DNA from: an uncultured Prevotella sp. | Lineage (GTDB): Bacteria; Bacteroidota; Bacteroidia; Bacteroidales; Bacteroidaceae | Direction of reading: 5' to 3' | Length of the DNA stretch: 64,000 nt | Assembly (NCBI GenBank): GCA_937906495.1 | Contig: CALCVT010000140.1 | Coordinates: 11,453-75,452, forward strand | Shown here: piece after piece, positions 49,709 to 58,274 of the stretch | How positions within the stretch are numbered: position 1 is the stretch's first letter | Layout: each line of letters starts with the position of its first letter | Notes under the pieces: generated by a model | Databases searched by the model: none | Told to the model about the DNA's origin: nothing | The model's input: the letters and a program-made list of their open reading frames with translations, nothing else | Position numbers and translations under genes: made by a program

Positions 49709-51535
49709 ATGCACGCTAATAACGCTACCGAAACCTACCTCAAGGGCATCGTATCGAACCTGCCTGAGATGCCCGGATGCTACCAGTATCTTGACGAAAA
49801 GGGCACCATTATCTACGTAGGAAAGGCCAAGAACCTGAAGCGCCGCGTTAGCTCTTATTTTAATAAAGAACAGCAAACACGCAAGACCAAACTGCTCGTT
49901 TCGCATATACACGATATCCGCTACATTGTAGTGAAAACCGAAGAGGATGCACTGCTACTAGAGAACAACCTGATTAAACGCTACAAGCCACACTACAACG
50001 TGTTGCTCAAAGACGACAAAACCTATCCCTCAATCGCCATTTCGCATGAGTACTTGCCGCGCATCTTCAAAACAAGGCTCAGGGGCAAACGCGGAGCTAC
50101 TTATTTTGGACCCTACAGCCATGTTCCAACCATGTATGCCCTACTCGACCTGTGCCGCGACCTCTACCAGCCACGCCCCTGCCATACGGCCATGACCCGC
50201 GAAGGTGTTGAAGAAGGAAAATACGACCTCTGCCTAAACTATCACATCAAACGCTGTAAAGGGCCCTGCACCGGGCGCCAAAGCCACAGCGACTACCTTA
50301 AAAACATTGAGGCCTGCAAGGAAATTCTGAAGGGAAACACAGCCGAGGTGGCACGGCGAATGAAAGACGAAATGATGGCTCTGGCTGAGGAACTGCGCTT
50401 TGAAGAAGCACAAGAGATTAAACGAAAGTTCGAACTCATCGAAAATTTTCGCGCAAAGAGCGAGGTGGTTTCAGCCGTGCTGCACAATATTGACGTATTC
50501 AACATCGAAAGCGAAGATAAGGTGGCTTACATCAACTACCTGCACGTTACGAACGGATGCATCAACCAGGCTTTTACTTTTGAGTATAAAAAGAAACTGG
50601 AAGAGTCGGACGAAGAACTCCTCACACTGGGCATCATCGAAATGCGCGAGCGGTACGGCAGTCTGTCTAAAGAGATTGTGGTACCTTTCTACGTAGACAT
50701 CCCCTCCGAAATGGCCACACTGACCATCCCTCAAAAGGGCGATAAAAAGAAACTGCTCGAACTATCAAAACTCAATGTCAAGCAATACCGCTTCGACCGG
50801 TTAAAACAAAGCGACAAACTCAACCCGGAACAAAAGCAAACCCGGCTGATGAAGGAAATTCAACGCGACCTCGGACTACCCAAGCTACCCATGCACATTG
50901 AGCTTTTTGATAACTCAAACATCAGCGGCGACGATGCCGTTGCCGCATGCGTTGTGTTCGAAAAACTCAAACCGGCTAAAAAAGAATACCGAAAATACCT
51001 TATTCGGACCGTCGCCGGACCCGATGACTATGCTTCGATGAAAGAGGTTGTAAGACGACGCTACACCCGGCTCAGCGAAGAGGGAAAACCACTACCCGAC
51101 CTGATTATTGCCGATGGCGGACGCGGCCAAATGGAGGTTATCCGCAAGGTTGTGACCGACGAACTGCATCTCGACATTCCCATTGCCGGACTTGCAAAGG
51201 ACGACCGCCACCGCACACGCGAACTCCTCTACGGTTTTCCTCCCGCTACCGTCAGTTTGCAGCCCGACAGCCAATTATTTAGAACGCTCACCCAAATGCA
51301 GGACGAAGTTCACCGCTTTGCAATCACCTTTCATCGCGACAAACGATCCAAGCGCCAGACAGCATCGGAACTCGACAATGTTGCAGGCATCGGCCCAGCA
51401 ACCAAAAAACTCCTGCTCAACACATACAAGAGCGTCAAACGAATAAAGGAGGCAAGCCTGAACGAACTGCAACAGCTACTCGGAACCGTACGCGGCGAAA
51501 AAATCTATCGCGAGTTGCACCAAGTAACAGAATAA
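49709..51535 (+). CDS. uvrC: Excinuclease ABC subunit C
   Basis: Dual-incision endonuclease of nucleotide excision repair. ATG 49709 starts the family sequence; the frame stays open upstream into apt but does not match. The 608 residues have the N-terminal GIY-YIG domain (PGCYQYLDEKGTIIYVGKAKNL), a Cys-rich linker (CLNYHIKRCKGPCTGR), a UVR domain (LRFEEAQEIKRKFELIENF), the RNase H-like nuclease domain (ELFDNSNISG, IADGGRGQ) and a C-terminal helix-hairpin-helix (VAGIGPATKKLLLNTY). Confidence 0.98.
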   Translation: MHANNATETYLKGIVSNLPEMPGCYQYLDEKGTIIYVGKAKNLKRRVSSYFNKEQQTRKTKLLVSHIHDIRYIVVKTEEDALLLENNLIKRYKPHYNVLLKDDKTYPSIAISHEYLPRIFKTRLRGKRGATYFGPYSHVPTMYALLDLCRDLYQPRPCHTAMTREGVEEGKYDLCLNYHIKRCKGPCTGRQSHSDYLKNIEACKEILKGNTAEVARRMKDEMMALAEELRFEEAQEIKRKFELIENFRAKSEVVSAVLHNIDVFNIESEDKVAYINYLHVTNGCINQAFTFEYKKKLEESDEELLTLGIIEMRERYGSLSKEIVVPFYVDIPSEMATLTIPQKGDKKKLLELSKLNVKQYRFDRLKQSDKLNPEQKQTRLMKEIQRDLGLPKLPMHIELFDNSNISGDDAVAACVVFEKLKPAKKEYRKYLIRTVAGPDDYASMKEVVRRRYTRLSEEGKPLPDLIIADGGRGQMEVIRKVVTDELHLDIPIAGLAKDDRHRTRELLYGFPPATVSLQPDSQLFRTLTQMQDEVHRFAITFHRDKRSKRQTASELDNVAGIGPATKKLLLNTYKSVKRIKEASLNELQQLLGTVRGEKIYRELHQVTE

Positions 51536-51539
51536 ATCG

Positions 51540-51547
51540 TACTTTTG
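51540..51547 (+). promoter_or_regulatory. Possible promoter of dtd
   Basis: TACTTTTG lies just 7 nt before the dtd ATG, with TTG at 51515-51517. If used, the mRNA would be leaderless or nearly so. Confidence 0.4.
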
Positions 51548-51554
51548 CCAATCT

Positions 51555-52007
51555 ATGAGAGCAGTTATCCAACGCGTAAAGCAGGCCTCAGTAAGCATTG
51601 CAGGCCATACCAAATCAGCCATCGAACAAGGCTACCTCATCTTGCTGGGCATTGAAGAAGCCGACAGCAACGAAGATGCCGAATGGCTCTGTCATAAAAT
51701 AGCAAATCTCCGCATTTTCGACGATGAAAACGGAGTCATGAACCGGAGTATACTCGACACCGGATACGACGCCCTGGTGGTGAGTCAGTTCACCTTGATG
51801 GCCTCGTATAAAAAGGGCAACCGCCCCTCGTACATCCGCGCAGCCGGACACGGACACGCTGTGCCACTCTACAAATACTTTTGCCAAACACTGTCCGAAA
51901 ACATCGGCAAACCCGTTGGCACTGGAGAATTTGGCGCAGACATGCAAGTAGCACTCATTAACGATGGACCGGTTACCATCTGCATGGACACTAAAAACAA
52001 AGAATGA
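51555..52007 (+). CDS. dtd: D-aminoacyl-tRNA deacylase
   Basis: Hydrolyses D-aminoacyl-tRNAs (and Gly-tRNA-Ala), keeping translation homochiral. The 150 residues start MRAVIQRVKQASVSI and contain VVSQFTLMASYKKGNRPSY (the SQFTL motif) and GTGEFGADMQVALINDGPVTI (the Gly-cisPro-like motif region). It overlaps the next gene by 4 bp (ATGA), so the two are translationally coupled. Confidence 0.97.
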   Translation: MRAVIQRVKQASVSIAGHTKSAIEQGYLILLGIEEADSNEDAEWLCHKIANLRIFDDENGVMNRSILDTGYDALVVSQFTLMASYKKGNRPSYIRAAGHGHAVPLYKYFCQTLSENIGKPVGTGEFGADMQVALINDGPVTICMDTKNKE

Positions 52008-52330
52008 CACTCGACGAAGCTCAAAGCTTGGTTGACAACTGGATACGTACCTACGGCGTACGCTATTTCAGCGAACTCACCAACATGGCATGCCTAACCG
52101 AAGAAGTAGGCGAACTTGCACGCGTAATAGCCCGAAAATATGGCGAACAGTCTTTCAAAAAGGGCGAAAACACCGACCCCTCCGAAGAGATGGCCGATGT
52201 ACTTTGGGTGCTCATCTGCCTGGCTAACCAAACAGGCGTAAACTTGACCGAAGCCTTGCAGAAAAGCATCGATAAAAAGACACAACGCGATGCCACACGA
52301 CACTTGGAAAACCCCAAGCTACATGCCTGA
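52004..52330 (+). CDS. MazG-like nucleotide pyrophosphohydrolase
   Basis: A 108-residue all-alpha NTP pyrophosphatase, predicted to hydrolyse (d)NTPs to monophosphates as a housecleaning activity. The magnesium-binding signature is split as usual: EEVGELARVIARK and EEMADVLWVLICLANQTG. It corresponds to the short single-domain MazG-like type. It is coupled to dtd by a 4-bp overlap and followed by deoC after 24 bp, so probably one operon. Confidence 0.92.
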   Translation: MTLDEAQSLVDNWIRTYGVRYFSELTNMACLTEEVGELARVIARKYGEQSFKKGENTDPSEEMADVLWVLICLANQTGVNLTEALQKSIDKKTQRDATRHLENPKLHA

Positions 52331-52354
52331 ATACCCACTTAACACTTTACAAAT

Positions 52355-53290
52355 ATGACTACTGACAACCATTGCCACTGTAACCACGACGAGGCTGCCA
52401 ATCAACAGCACTCGCGCTGCGAACAAGCGTTTGCCAAATACAACCTTCACCTTCACGATGAACAGGTAAGTAACGAAGTTCACCAACTCGTAGCAAAGAA
52501 TAAGGCCAAATACCAAACCCCTGAAGTGAAGCGCCAATTGCTCGGAACTGTTGAACTGACCACCCTTAAAGTTACCGACTCGGCCGAAAGTGTACTGCAG
52601 TTTACCGAAAATGTGAACCGCTTTGCCAACGAGCACCCCGACCTTCCGCACTTGGCAACCATCTGTGTATATCCAAACTTTGCCAAAATCGTAAGCCAAT
52701 CGCTCGAGGCCGACAACGTAGAGGTAGCCTGTGTGGCCGGAGGTTTCCCTTCTTCGCAAACTTTTATCGAAATTAAAACAGCCGAAACTGCGTTGGCTGT
52801 ACACGATGGAGCTACCGAGATTGACTGTGTGCTGAGCGTAGGTACTTTCTTAAGCGGCGACTACGAAACTTGTGCCGATGAAATCGAAGAAATTAAGGCT
52901 GCTACCGGCGGAAAACCGCTCAAGGTAATTCTGGAAACCGGTGCCTTGCAAACTGCCGAGAATATCAAGAAAGCATCTATTCTGTCGATGTATGCCGGTG
53001 CTGATTTTATCAAAACATCTACGGGTAAAATAGAACCTGCTGCCACGCTCGAAGCTGCTTACGTGATGTGTTCGGCTATCAAAGAGTATCAGGAACTTAC
53101 GGGCATCAGCATTGGCTTTAAAGCTGCTGGCGGCATCAAAACTGTAGACGAGGCAATTGAGTTCTACACTGTTGTTCGCGAACTTTTGGGCGAGGAATAC
53201 ATCCAGAAAGGTCTCTTCCGCATCGGAACGAGCCGCCTTGCCAACCTGTTGGTAAGCGACATTTTGGGCGAAGAGGTTAAACCCTTCTAA
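52355..53290 (+). CDS. deoC: Deoxyribose-phosphate aldolase
   Basis: Cleaves 2-deoxyribose-5-phosphate to glyceraldehyde-3-phosphate and acetaldehyde in nucleoside catabolism. The 311 residues form a TIM barrel with EIDCVLSVGTFL (conserved Asp), the Schiff-base Lys in DFIKTSTG, and the second Lys in GFKAAGGIKT. An unusual N-terminal tail of about 20 residues is rich in His and Cys (HCHCNHDE, HSRC) and could bind metal. It is about 60 residues longer than the shorter bacterial DeoC forms. Confidence 0.96.
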   Translation: MTTDNHCHCNHDEAANQQHSRCEQAFAKYNLHLHDEQVSNEVHQLVAKNKAKYQTPEVKRQLLGTVELTTLKVTDSAESVLQFTENVNRFANEHPDLPHLATICVYPNFAKIVSQSLEADNVEVACVAGGFPSSQTFIEIKTAETALAVHDGATEIDCVLSVGTFLSGDYETCADEIEEIKAATGGKPLKVILETGALQTAENIKKASILSMYAGADFIKTSTGKIEPAATLEAAYVMCSAIKEYQELTGISIGFKAAGGIKTVDEAIEFYTVVRELLGEEYIQKGLFRIGTSRLANLLVSDILGEEVKPF

Positions 53291-53525
53291 GCCTCCGGTC
53301 GCCCTGATTTAAAAGTATGGTAAATGGATGTCCGCCGCCATTCGGCAAAAATCAATCCATAATTTAGCTTCAAACCTACCCCGCCATTTTAAACTAAAAA
53401 CAATTGGCCAACTAAAGAGAAGCAAGAAAACGGACATTTTTAGCATTTGCTGATTTTAGAGCATTGCTTGAAGTTTACCAGGCATAAACACTGCCGCACT
53501 TGCGCAAGGGCTATAGAGCAATCAC
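53291..53525. other. Intergenic region after deoC
   Basis: No gene and no clear deoC terminator seen in this AT-rich stretch. Confidence 0.5.
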
Positions 53526-53556
53526 TTGCTTTTAGCCCCTAAAAATACTACCTTTG
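53526..53556 (+). promoter_or_regulatory. Promoter of the small-RNA candidate after deoC
   Basis: TTG (53526-53528), 20 nt, then TACCTTTG (53549-53556): both elements of the Bacteroidetes consensus at standard spacing. Confidence 0.7.
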
Positions 53557-53561
53557 TATTA

Positions 53562-53628
53562 CTAAAATAACGGAGAACGAAAATCTTATCAATGGGCTGG
53601 TTTGCTAATTGCAAGCCAGCCTTTTTTG
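53562..53628 (+). ncRNA. Candidate small RNA between deoC and the prenyl synthase gene
   Basis: About 65 nt from the predicted start to the end of a strong intrinsic terminator: GGCTGGTTTGC (53595-53605), a 5-nt loop, GCAAGCCAGCC (53611-53621, one mismatch), then six T. There is about 33 nt of unpaired AT-rich 5' sequence and no open frame of useful length. The size, own promoter and own terminator fit a small regulatory RNA. No RNA family was recognised. Confidence 0.55.
53595..53628 (+). terminator. Intrinsic terminator of the small-RNA candidate
   Basis: 11-position stem with one mismatch, 5-nt loop, TTTTTT tail. Confidence 0.85.
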
Positions 53629-53714
53629 TATATATCCGAACACTTCCAAGCAGGCTGCCAGGCAATTTTTAAAAAGCAAATCCTCATTTTTGCACGCACC
53701 GATAACCCAATCCA

Positions 53715-53778
53715 ACGCTCCGATAGAATTTTCAAACGCTCCGATGGAATTTTCAAACGCTCCGATGGAAAATCCCAA
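53715..53778 (+). repeat. 21-bp tandem repeat, nearly three copies
   Basis: Units begin at 53715, 53736 and 53757, built on ACGCTCCGATGGAATTTTCA; the first two differ at one base and the third diverges after 14 bases. The period is a multiple of three and one frame reads NAP(I/M)EFS per unit, but no convincing start signal or gene surrounds it. Confidence 0.8.
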
Positions 53779-53929
53779 CACTCCGTTTCAAAAAATCAAT
53801 AGGAGTCAGTGTATTTTTGAGAACTGATATACAAAGATTTATTATACATACTAAATTAAAAGAACCTACACAAACTCACTACTTTTAAGGCTAAAGAGTA
53901 TACAAACAAAGAATTAAGTTTATTTATGG

Positions 53930-53965
53930 AATAAGAAAAACGATGCTTCGGTCGAAGCATCGTTT
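53930..53965 (-). terminator. Intrinsic terminator of the prenyl synthase gene
   Basis: Perfect 12-bp stem (53938-53949 with 53954-53965) with a 4-nt loop, followed on the minus strand by a T-rich stretch. It is 91 bp after the stop. Confidence 0.8.
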
Positions 53966-54055
53966 AATAATGAGGTATTACCCAAACTATAGTATACTCT
54001 CCTACAATCTAGGTTATGCTTTGAGTAGTTCTTGCAAACTATACCATCATTTGAA

Positions 54056-55030
54056 CTACAAATTTCGATTAACTACAAAATCAATATAGCCCTTCAGAGC
54101 CTGTTTTACTTCAAGATTATTCCAGTATTCGAGCAAGTTTATGGCTTCATCTTGCAAAGCCTTCATCTTTTTCTCAGCATAAGTTATGCCTCCTGCCTCT
54201 TTGGTATAGGCTACTAATTTTTCGATTTCATCGGTTGTAGCTTCGCCGCTCTTTACATGTTTTGCCCAAAGGCGCACCTCTTCGCTGTCGGTATGCGTTA
54301 CGGCATAAATGGCAGGCAATGTGAGTTTTCCTTCCATCATGTCGTTATAAGTAGGCTTACCTATAGCGCTTTCAGCATAGTAATCGAAGATATCATCGCG
54401 TATTTGAAAGCAAATACCAACGATTTCACCGAGTTTTCGGGCACGCTGCACATATTCGTCCGAACCTCCTGCCGATATAGCCCCCAGTTCGGCACATGCC
54501 GCAAAAAGGGCAGCAGTTTTATGGTGTATGATATTAAAATACGCCTCCTCTGAAATGGTTTCTTTGCGGATATTAGCCAACTGGTAAATCTCGCCCTCAG
54601 AAAGTATACCTCCCAAACGCGAAATAATCTCAACGATTCGGTTATTACCGGTCAATGCCGCCTGAAGCAGAGAGATTGAAAGCAGATAATCGCCTACCAG
54701 TACTGCAACCTTATTATCGAACACAGCATTGACAGACTGCTGTCCACGCCTTTCACCACTTTCGTCAACAACATCATCATGCACTAACGATGCAGTGTGC
54801 AAAAGTTCCAGGGTAACGGCAGAACGCAAAGAATTTATAGGAATCCGTCCCAATTCCTTAGCCATAAGCAACACAAGCAAGGGGCGCATCATTTTACCTT
54901 CACGCTGACGCACGTAGCCCAGGGCCTGGCCCAGCAAATCGTCTTTGTGGGTCAAAGCCTTCTGAAATAATTCTTTATATTCAATCAGCTCCTGCGATAC
55001 GGGCTGACGCAAAGTGGAGAGTTTGTCCAT
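54056..55030 (-). CDS. Long-chain trans-polyprenyl diphosphate synthase
   Basis: Condenses isopentenyl diphosphate units, most likely for the menaquinone side chain. The 324 residues have both Asp-rich motifs of the family: LVHDDVVDESGERRG (first) and FQIRDDIFDYYAES (second), plus GDYLLS and HHKTAALFAA. Chain length (hepta- to octaprenyl or longer) cannot be read directly. ATG 55030 is preferred to an upstream TTG. It is divergent from polA, with promoters about 35 bp apart. Confidence 0.94.
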   Translation of the reverse strand: MDKLSTLRQPVSQELIEYKELFQKALTHKDDLLGQALGYVRQREGKMMRPLLVLLMAKELGRIPINSLRSAVTLELLHTASLVHDDVVDESGERRGQQSVNAVFDNKVAVLVGDYLLSISLLQAALTGNNRIVEIISRLGGILSEGEIYQLANIRKETISEEAYFNIIHHKTAALFAACAELGAISAGGSDEYVQRARKLGEIVGICFQIRDDIFDYYAESAIGKPTYNDMMEGKLTLPAIYAVTHTDSEEVRLWAKHVKSGEATTDEIEKLVAYTKEAGGITYAEKKMKALQDEAINLLEYWNNLEVKQALKGYIDFVVNRNL

Positions 55031-55049
55031 AACATCAGGTTTCAACTTA

Positions 55050-55057
55050 CAAAAATA
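55050..55057 (-). promoter_or_regulatory. Promoter -7 element of the prenyl synthase gene
   Basis: Minus-strand TATTTTTG, 20 bp before the ATG. Confidence 0.5.
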
Positions 55058-55089
55058 CGAATAAATCGGCTAGTTACGAGATTATTCCG

Positions 55090-55097
55090 TATTTTTG
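55090..55097 (+). promoter_or_regulatory. Promoter -7 element of polA
   Basis: TATTTTTG, 145 bp before the chosen polA start. Confidence 0.5.
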
Positions 55098-55241
55098 TGT
55101 CGTTCGAGGTCTAAAATGCCTCTTAAAATCCCCAAGAATCAACTTCGGGCAGCGCTTGTAGCAGCTTTGGATTGTCAACAATGCCTTTCCAGCATATATT
55201 CAGCCTATGATACACAGCCTCCCTCCACTTGCATACGATTT

Positions 55242-58010
55242 ATGAAAACCCTCTATCTTCTCGACGCCTACGCGCTCATTTATCGGGCCTACTACGCACT
55301 TATACGCTCGCCACGCATCAACTCAAAAGGCCAGAATACATCGGCTGCCTTTGGTTTTGTCAATACGCTCGAGGATGTGCTCCGAAGCGAAAAGCCCGAT
55401 TTCATCGGCATTGCCTTCGACCCCAAAGGCGGAACCTTCCGTCACGAAGTTTATCCCGAATACAAGGCACAACGCGAATCGACGCCCGAAGACATCAGCT
55501 GGGCAGTACCGGTTATTAAACGCATTATCGAAGCCTACCGCATACCTATTCTTGAAATTCCTGGCTTTGAAGCTGATGATGTAATCGGCACATTGGCCCT
55601 AAAAGGTGCTGAAGCCGGACTCGAAGTACACATGGTTACGCCCGACAAAGACTACGCACAACTTGTAAGGCCGGGCATTTATATGCGAAAGCCGGGACAT
55701 GGAGCAGGAGGCATGGAAAAAATGGGTGAAGCCGAGGTTTGCCAGAAATATGGTATTGAATCGACCAACCAGGTTATCGACCTGCTTGGCCTGATGGGCG
55801 ATACGGCCGACAATGTGCCGGGATGTCCGGGTGTTGGCGAAAAGACTGCTGTTAAACTCATCGGTCAGTTTGGCAGCATCGACAACCTGCTGGCAAATAC
55901 CGACCAGTTAAAAGGAGCCATGAAGCGCAAAGTGGAGGACAACAGAAAACAAATTGAGTTTTCGAAGTTTTTGGTAACTATTAAAACGGATGTGCCCGTC
56001 GAACTTGAACTCGACAAACTTAAACTGACCGAACCCAACACTGAAGCCCTCCGCGAAATTTACGAAGATCTTGAGTTCCGAAGCTTCATCAAGAAGATTG
56101 AGGCAGGAAATGCACAAACAACAAAAAATGACACAGAATGGGGCAGTCTCTTTGCATCACAGACGGACGACTTGTCGAGCGGCGTAAAAGAAAGCAATTA
56201 TAAAACGCTTGCCGACGTGCCACACGAGTATGTTTTGATTGATAATGAGGAGAAAGCAAAAGAACTCTGTGAGCATTTATTGACATTTGAAAAATTCAGT
56301 TTAGACACAGAAACTACCTCAATCGACGCAATTAGCGCACAACTGGTAGGTTTAAGCTTTTCGACAGGTAAAGGCCGTGCCTGGTACGTAGCCATTCCCC
56401 GCGAGGCCGAAGCTGCACGCCGCATGGTCGAGTTGTTCAGGCCCGCCTACGAGCACCCCGGCATTATCAAGGTAGGACAAAACCTAAAATACGACCTCAC
56501 GGTGCTCGCCTCGTACGGCATTCAGCTCTGCGCCCCTATGTTCGACACCATGCTGGCCCACTATCTGGTACAACCCGAGTTGCGACACAACATGGATTAC
56601 CTGGCCGAAATATACCTGAATTACCAAACCATACACATTGAAGAGTTAATCGGTCCTAAAGGTAAGAAACAGCGCAACATGGCCGACCTCGAACCTGCTG
56701 CCATTTGCGACTACGCCTGCGAAGATGCCGACATCACCCTGCAACTGATGCAACCCCTCGAGGCTGAATTAGCAGCCAGCGAACTGACTACGGTGTTCGA
56801 CCAAATCGAGATGCCCCTCATGCCCGTACTGGCCAAAATGGAACGTAACGGTGTGCGCATCGATACCGAAGCCCTGGCCGAAACCGGACGCCACTTTACG
56901 CAACGCATGGAACAACTCGAAACCGAGATTTACGAATTGGCTGGGCACAGTTTCAGCATCTCCTCGCCTAAACAAGTAGGCGAAGTGCTCTTTGACGAAC
57001 TCAAACTCAACGAAAAAGCCAAAAAGACCAAAAGCGGACAATACTCCACTGGCGAAGAAGTGCTCGAGGCACTCAAGCCCAAACACCCCATTGTAGGCAA
57101 AATTCTGGCGCACCGCGCACTCAAAAAGCTCATCAGCACCTATATCGAAGCACTGCCCAAACTCATCAACCCCGCCACGGGCCACATTCACACCTCGTTC
57201 AACCAGGCAGTTACGGCAACCGGGCGCCTTTCGTCGTCGAACCCCAACTTGCAGAACATCCCTGTGCGTGGTGACGATGGCCGCGAAATACGTAAGGCCT
57301 TTGTTGGCGAAGAAGGATGCCTCTTCTTTTCGGCCGACTACTCGCAAATTGAGCTACGACTCATGGCTCACCTTAGCCAGGACGAACATTTGATGCAGGA
57401 CTTCCGCGATGGGCGCGACATTCATGCTGCCACTGCAGCGCGCATCTTTCACAAACCGCTTGATGAGGTGACACGCGACGAGCGCCGCAAAGCCAAAACT
57501 GCCAATTTCGGCATTATTTACGGAATTTCGGCCTTTGGACTGGCCGAACGCATGGAAGTGTCGCGCAGCGAGGCTAAAGAACTGATTGACAACTACTTCA
57601 GCACCTATCCAAGAGTCAAAACCTACATGGCCGAGTGCGTAGAAAATGCCCGCGAAAGGGGCTATATAGTTACTGAACTGAAGCGCCGGCGCTATCTGCC
57701 CGACATCACCTCAAAAAATGCCGTTGTACGTGGCTATGCCGAACGGAATGCTGTTAATGCTCCCATACAAGGTACTGCTGCTGACATTATCAAAATTGCC
57801 ATGATACGCATCAGCGACCGATTTGAGCGCGAAAACATCCGCTCAAAAATGATTCTGCAGGTTCACGACGAACTTAACTTTTCGGTTCTGCCTGAGGAGC
57901 AAGACAAGGTTAAGCAAATTGTACTCGAAGAGATGGAACAAGCCTTTAGCATGCGCGTTCCGCTCATTGCCGACTACGGCATTGGAACCAACTGGCTCGA
58001 AGCCCACTAA
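55242..58010 (+). CDS. polA: DNA polymerase I
   Basis: Repair and Okazaki-fragment polymerase. ATG 55242 begins the family sequence (MKTLYLLDAYALIYRAYYA); the frame is open upstream but unmatched. The 922 residues contain a 5'-3' exonuclease domain (about 1-290, EADDVIGTLA, LMGDTADNVPGCPGVGEKTA), a 3'-5' exonuclease domain (about 310-500) with Exo I retained as SLDTETTS, and the polymerase domain with motif A DYSQIELRLMAHLS, the O-helix RRKAKTANFGIIYG and motif C LQVHDEL. The proofreading site appears intact, unlike in some family A enzymes. Confidence 0.98.
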   Translation: MKTLYLLDAYALIYRAYYALIRSPRINSKGQNTSAAFGFVNTLEDVLRSEKPDFIGIAFDPKGGTFRHEVYPEYKAQRESTPEDISWAVPVIKRIIEAYRIPILEIPGFEADDVIGTLALKGAEAGLEVHMVTPDKDYAQLVRPGIYMRKPGHGAGGMEKMGEAEVCQKYGIESTNQVIDLLGLMGDTADNVPGCPGVGEKTAVKLIGQFGSIDNLLANTDQLKGAMKRKVEDNRKQIEFSKFLVTIKTDVPVELELDKLKLTEPNTEALREIYEDLEFRSFIKKIEAGNAQTTKNDTEWGSLFASQTDDLSSGVKESNYKTLADVPHEYVLIDNEEKAKELCEHLLTFEKFSLDTETTSIDAISAQLVGLSFSTGKGRAWYVAIPREAEAARRMVELFRPAYEHPGIIKVGQNLKYDLTVLASYGIQLCAPMFDTMLAHYLVQPELRHNMDYLAEIYLNYQTIHIEELIGPKGKKQRNMADLEPAAICDYACEDADITLQLMQPLEAELAASELTTVFDQIEMPLMPVLAKMERNGVRIDTEALAETGRHFTQRMEQLETEIYELAGHSFSISSPKQVGEVLFDELKLNEKAKKTKSGQYSTGEEVLEALKPKHPIVGKILAHRALKKLISTYIEALPKLINPATGHIHTSFNQAVTATGRLSSSNPNLQNIPVRGDDGREIRKAFVGEEGCLFFSADYSQIELRLMAHLSQDEHLMQDFRDGRDIHAATAARIFHKPLDEVTRDERRKAKTANFGIIYGISAFGLAERMEVSRSEAKELIDNYFSTYPRVKTYMAECVENARERGYIVTELKRRRYLPDITSKNAVVRGYAERNAVNAPIQGTAADIIKIAMIRISDRFERENIRSKMILQVHDELNFSVLPEEQDKVKQIVLEEMEQAFSMRVPLIADYGIGTNWLEAH

Positions 58011-58024
58011 CTACCCTACTATCC

Positions 58025-58060
58025 CCCCCCGGTGCCCGATTTACCAGAGGCACCGGGGGG
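58025..58060 (+). terminator. Intrinsic terminator of polA
   Basis: Perfect 12-bp GC-rich stem CCCCCCGGTGCC/GGCACCGGGGGG with a 12-nt loop. The T-rich stretch starts 5 nt later. Confidence 0.7.
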
Positions 58061-58243
58061 ATGGCTTTTATCAAAAAAACAAGAAAGACTCTGCCACAAC
58101 CCACAAGGCTGCCGGCAATGCACTCTATACACCCTGCTGGCGCAGCACCGCATCTACCAAAGTCAGGCCGAAACAAGCGCCTGTAAAGCCCCCTGCATAC
58201 AACACTTTGAAGCAAAAGAAAGTTTTCGGTGAAAGAAAATTTG

Positions 58244-58251
58244 TAACTTTG
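58244..58251 (+). promoter_or_regulatory. Promoter -7 element of the PfkB kinase gene
   Basis: TAACTTTG, 23 bp before the ATG. Confidence 0.6.
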
Positions 58252-58274
58252 CATCCTGAAAACCATCACGCACA

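Noticed and set aside
53715..53778. CRISPR array
   Set aside because: The repeats are directly adjacent 21-bp units without spacers and no cas genes are present.
53602..53827. Small frames spanning the 21-bp repeat (66 and 72 residues)
   Set aside because: Two overlapping frames are equally open, there is no clear initiation signal, and a terminator sits directly upstream. Kept as a repeat only.
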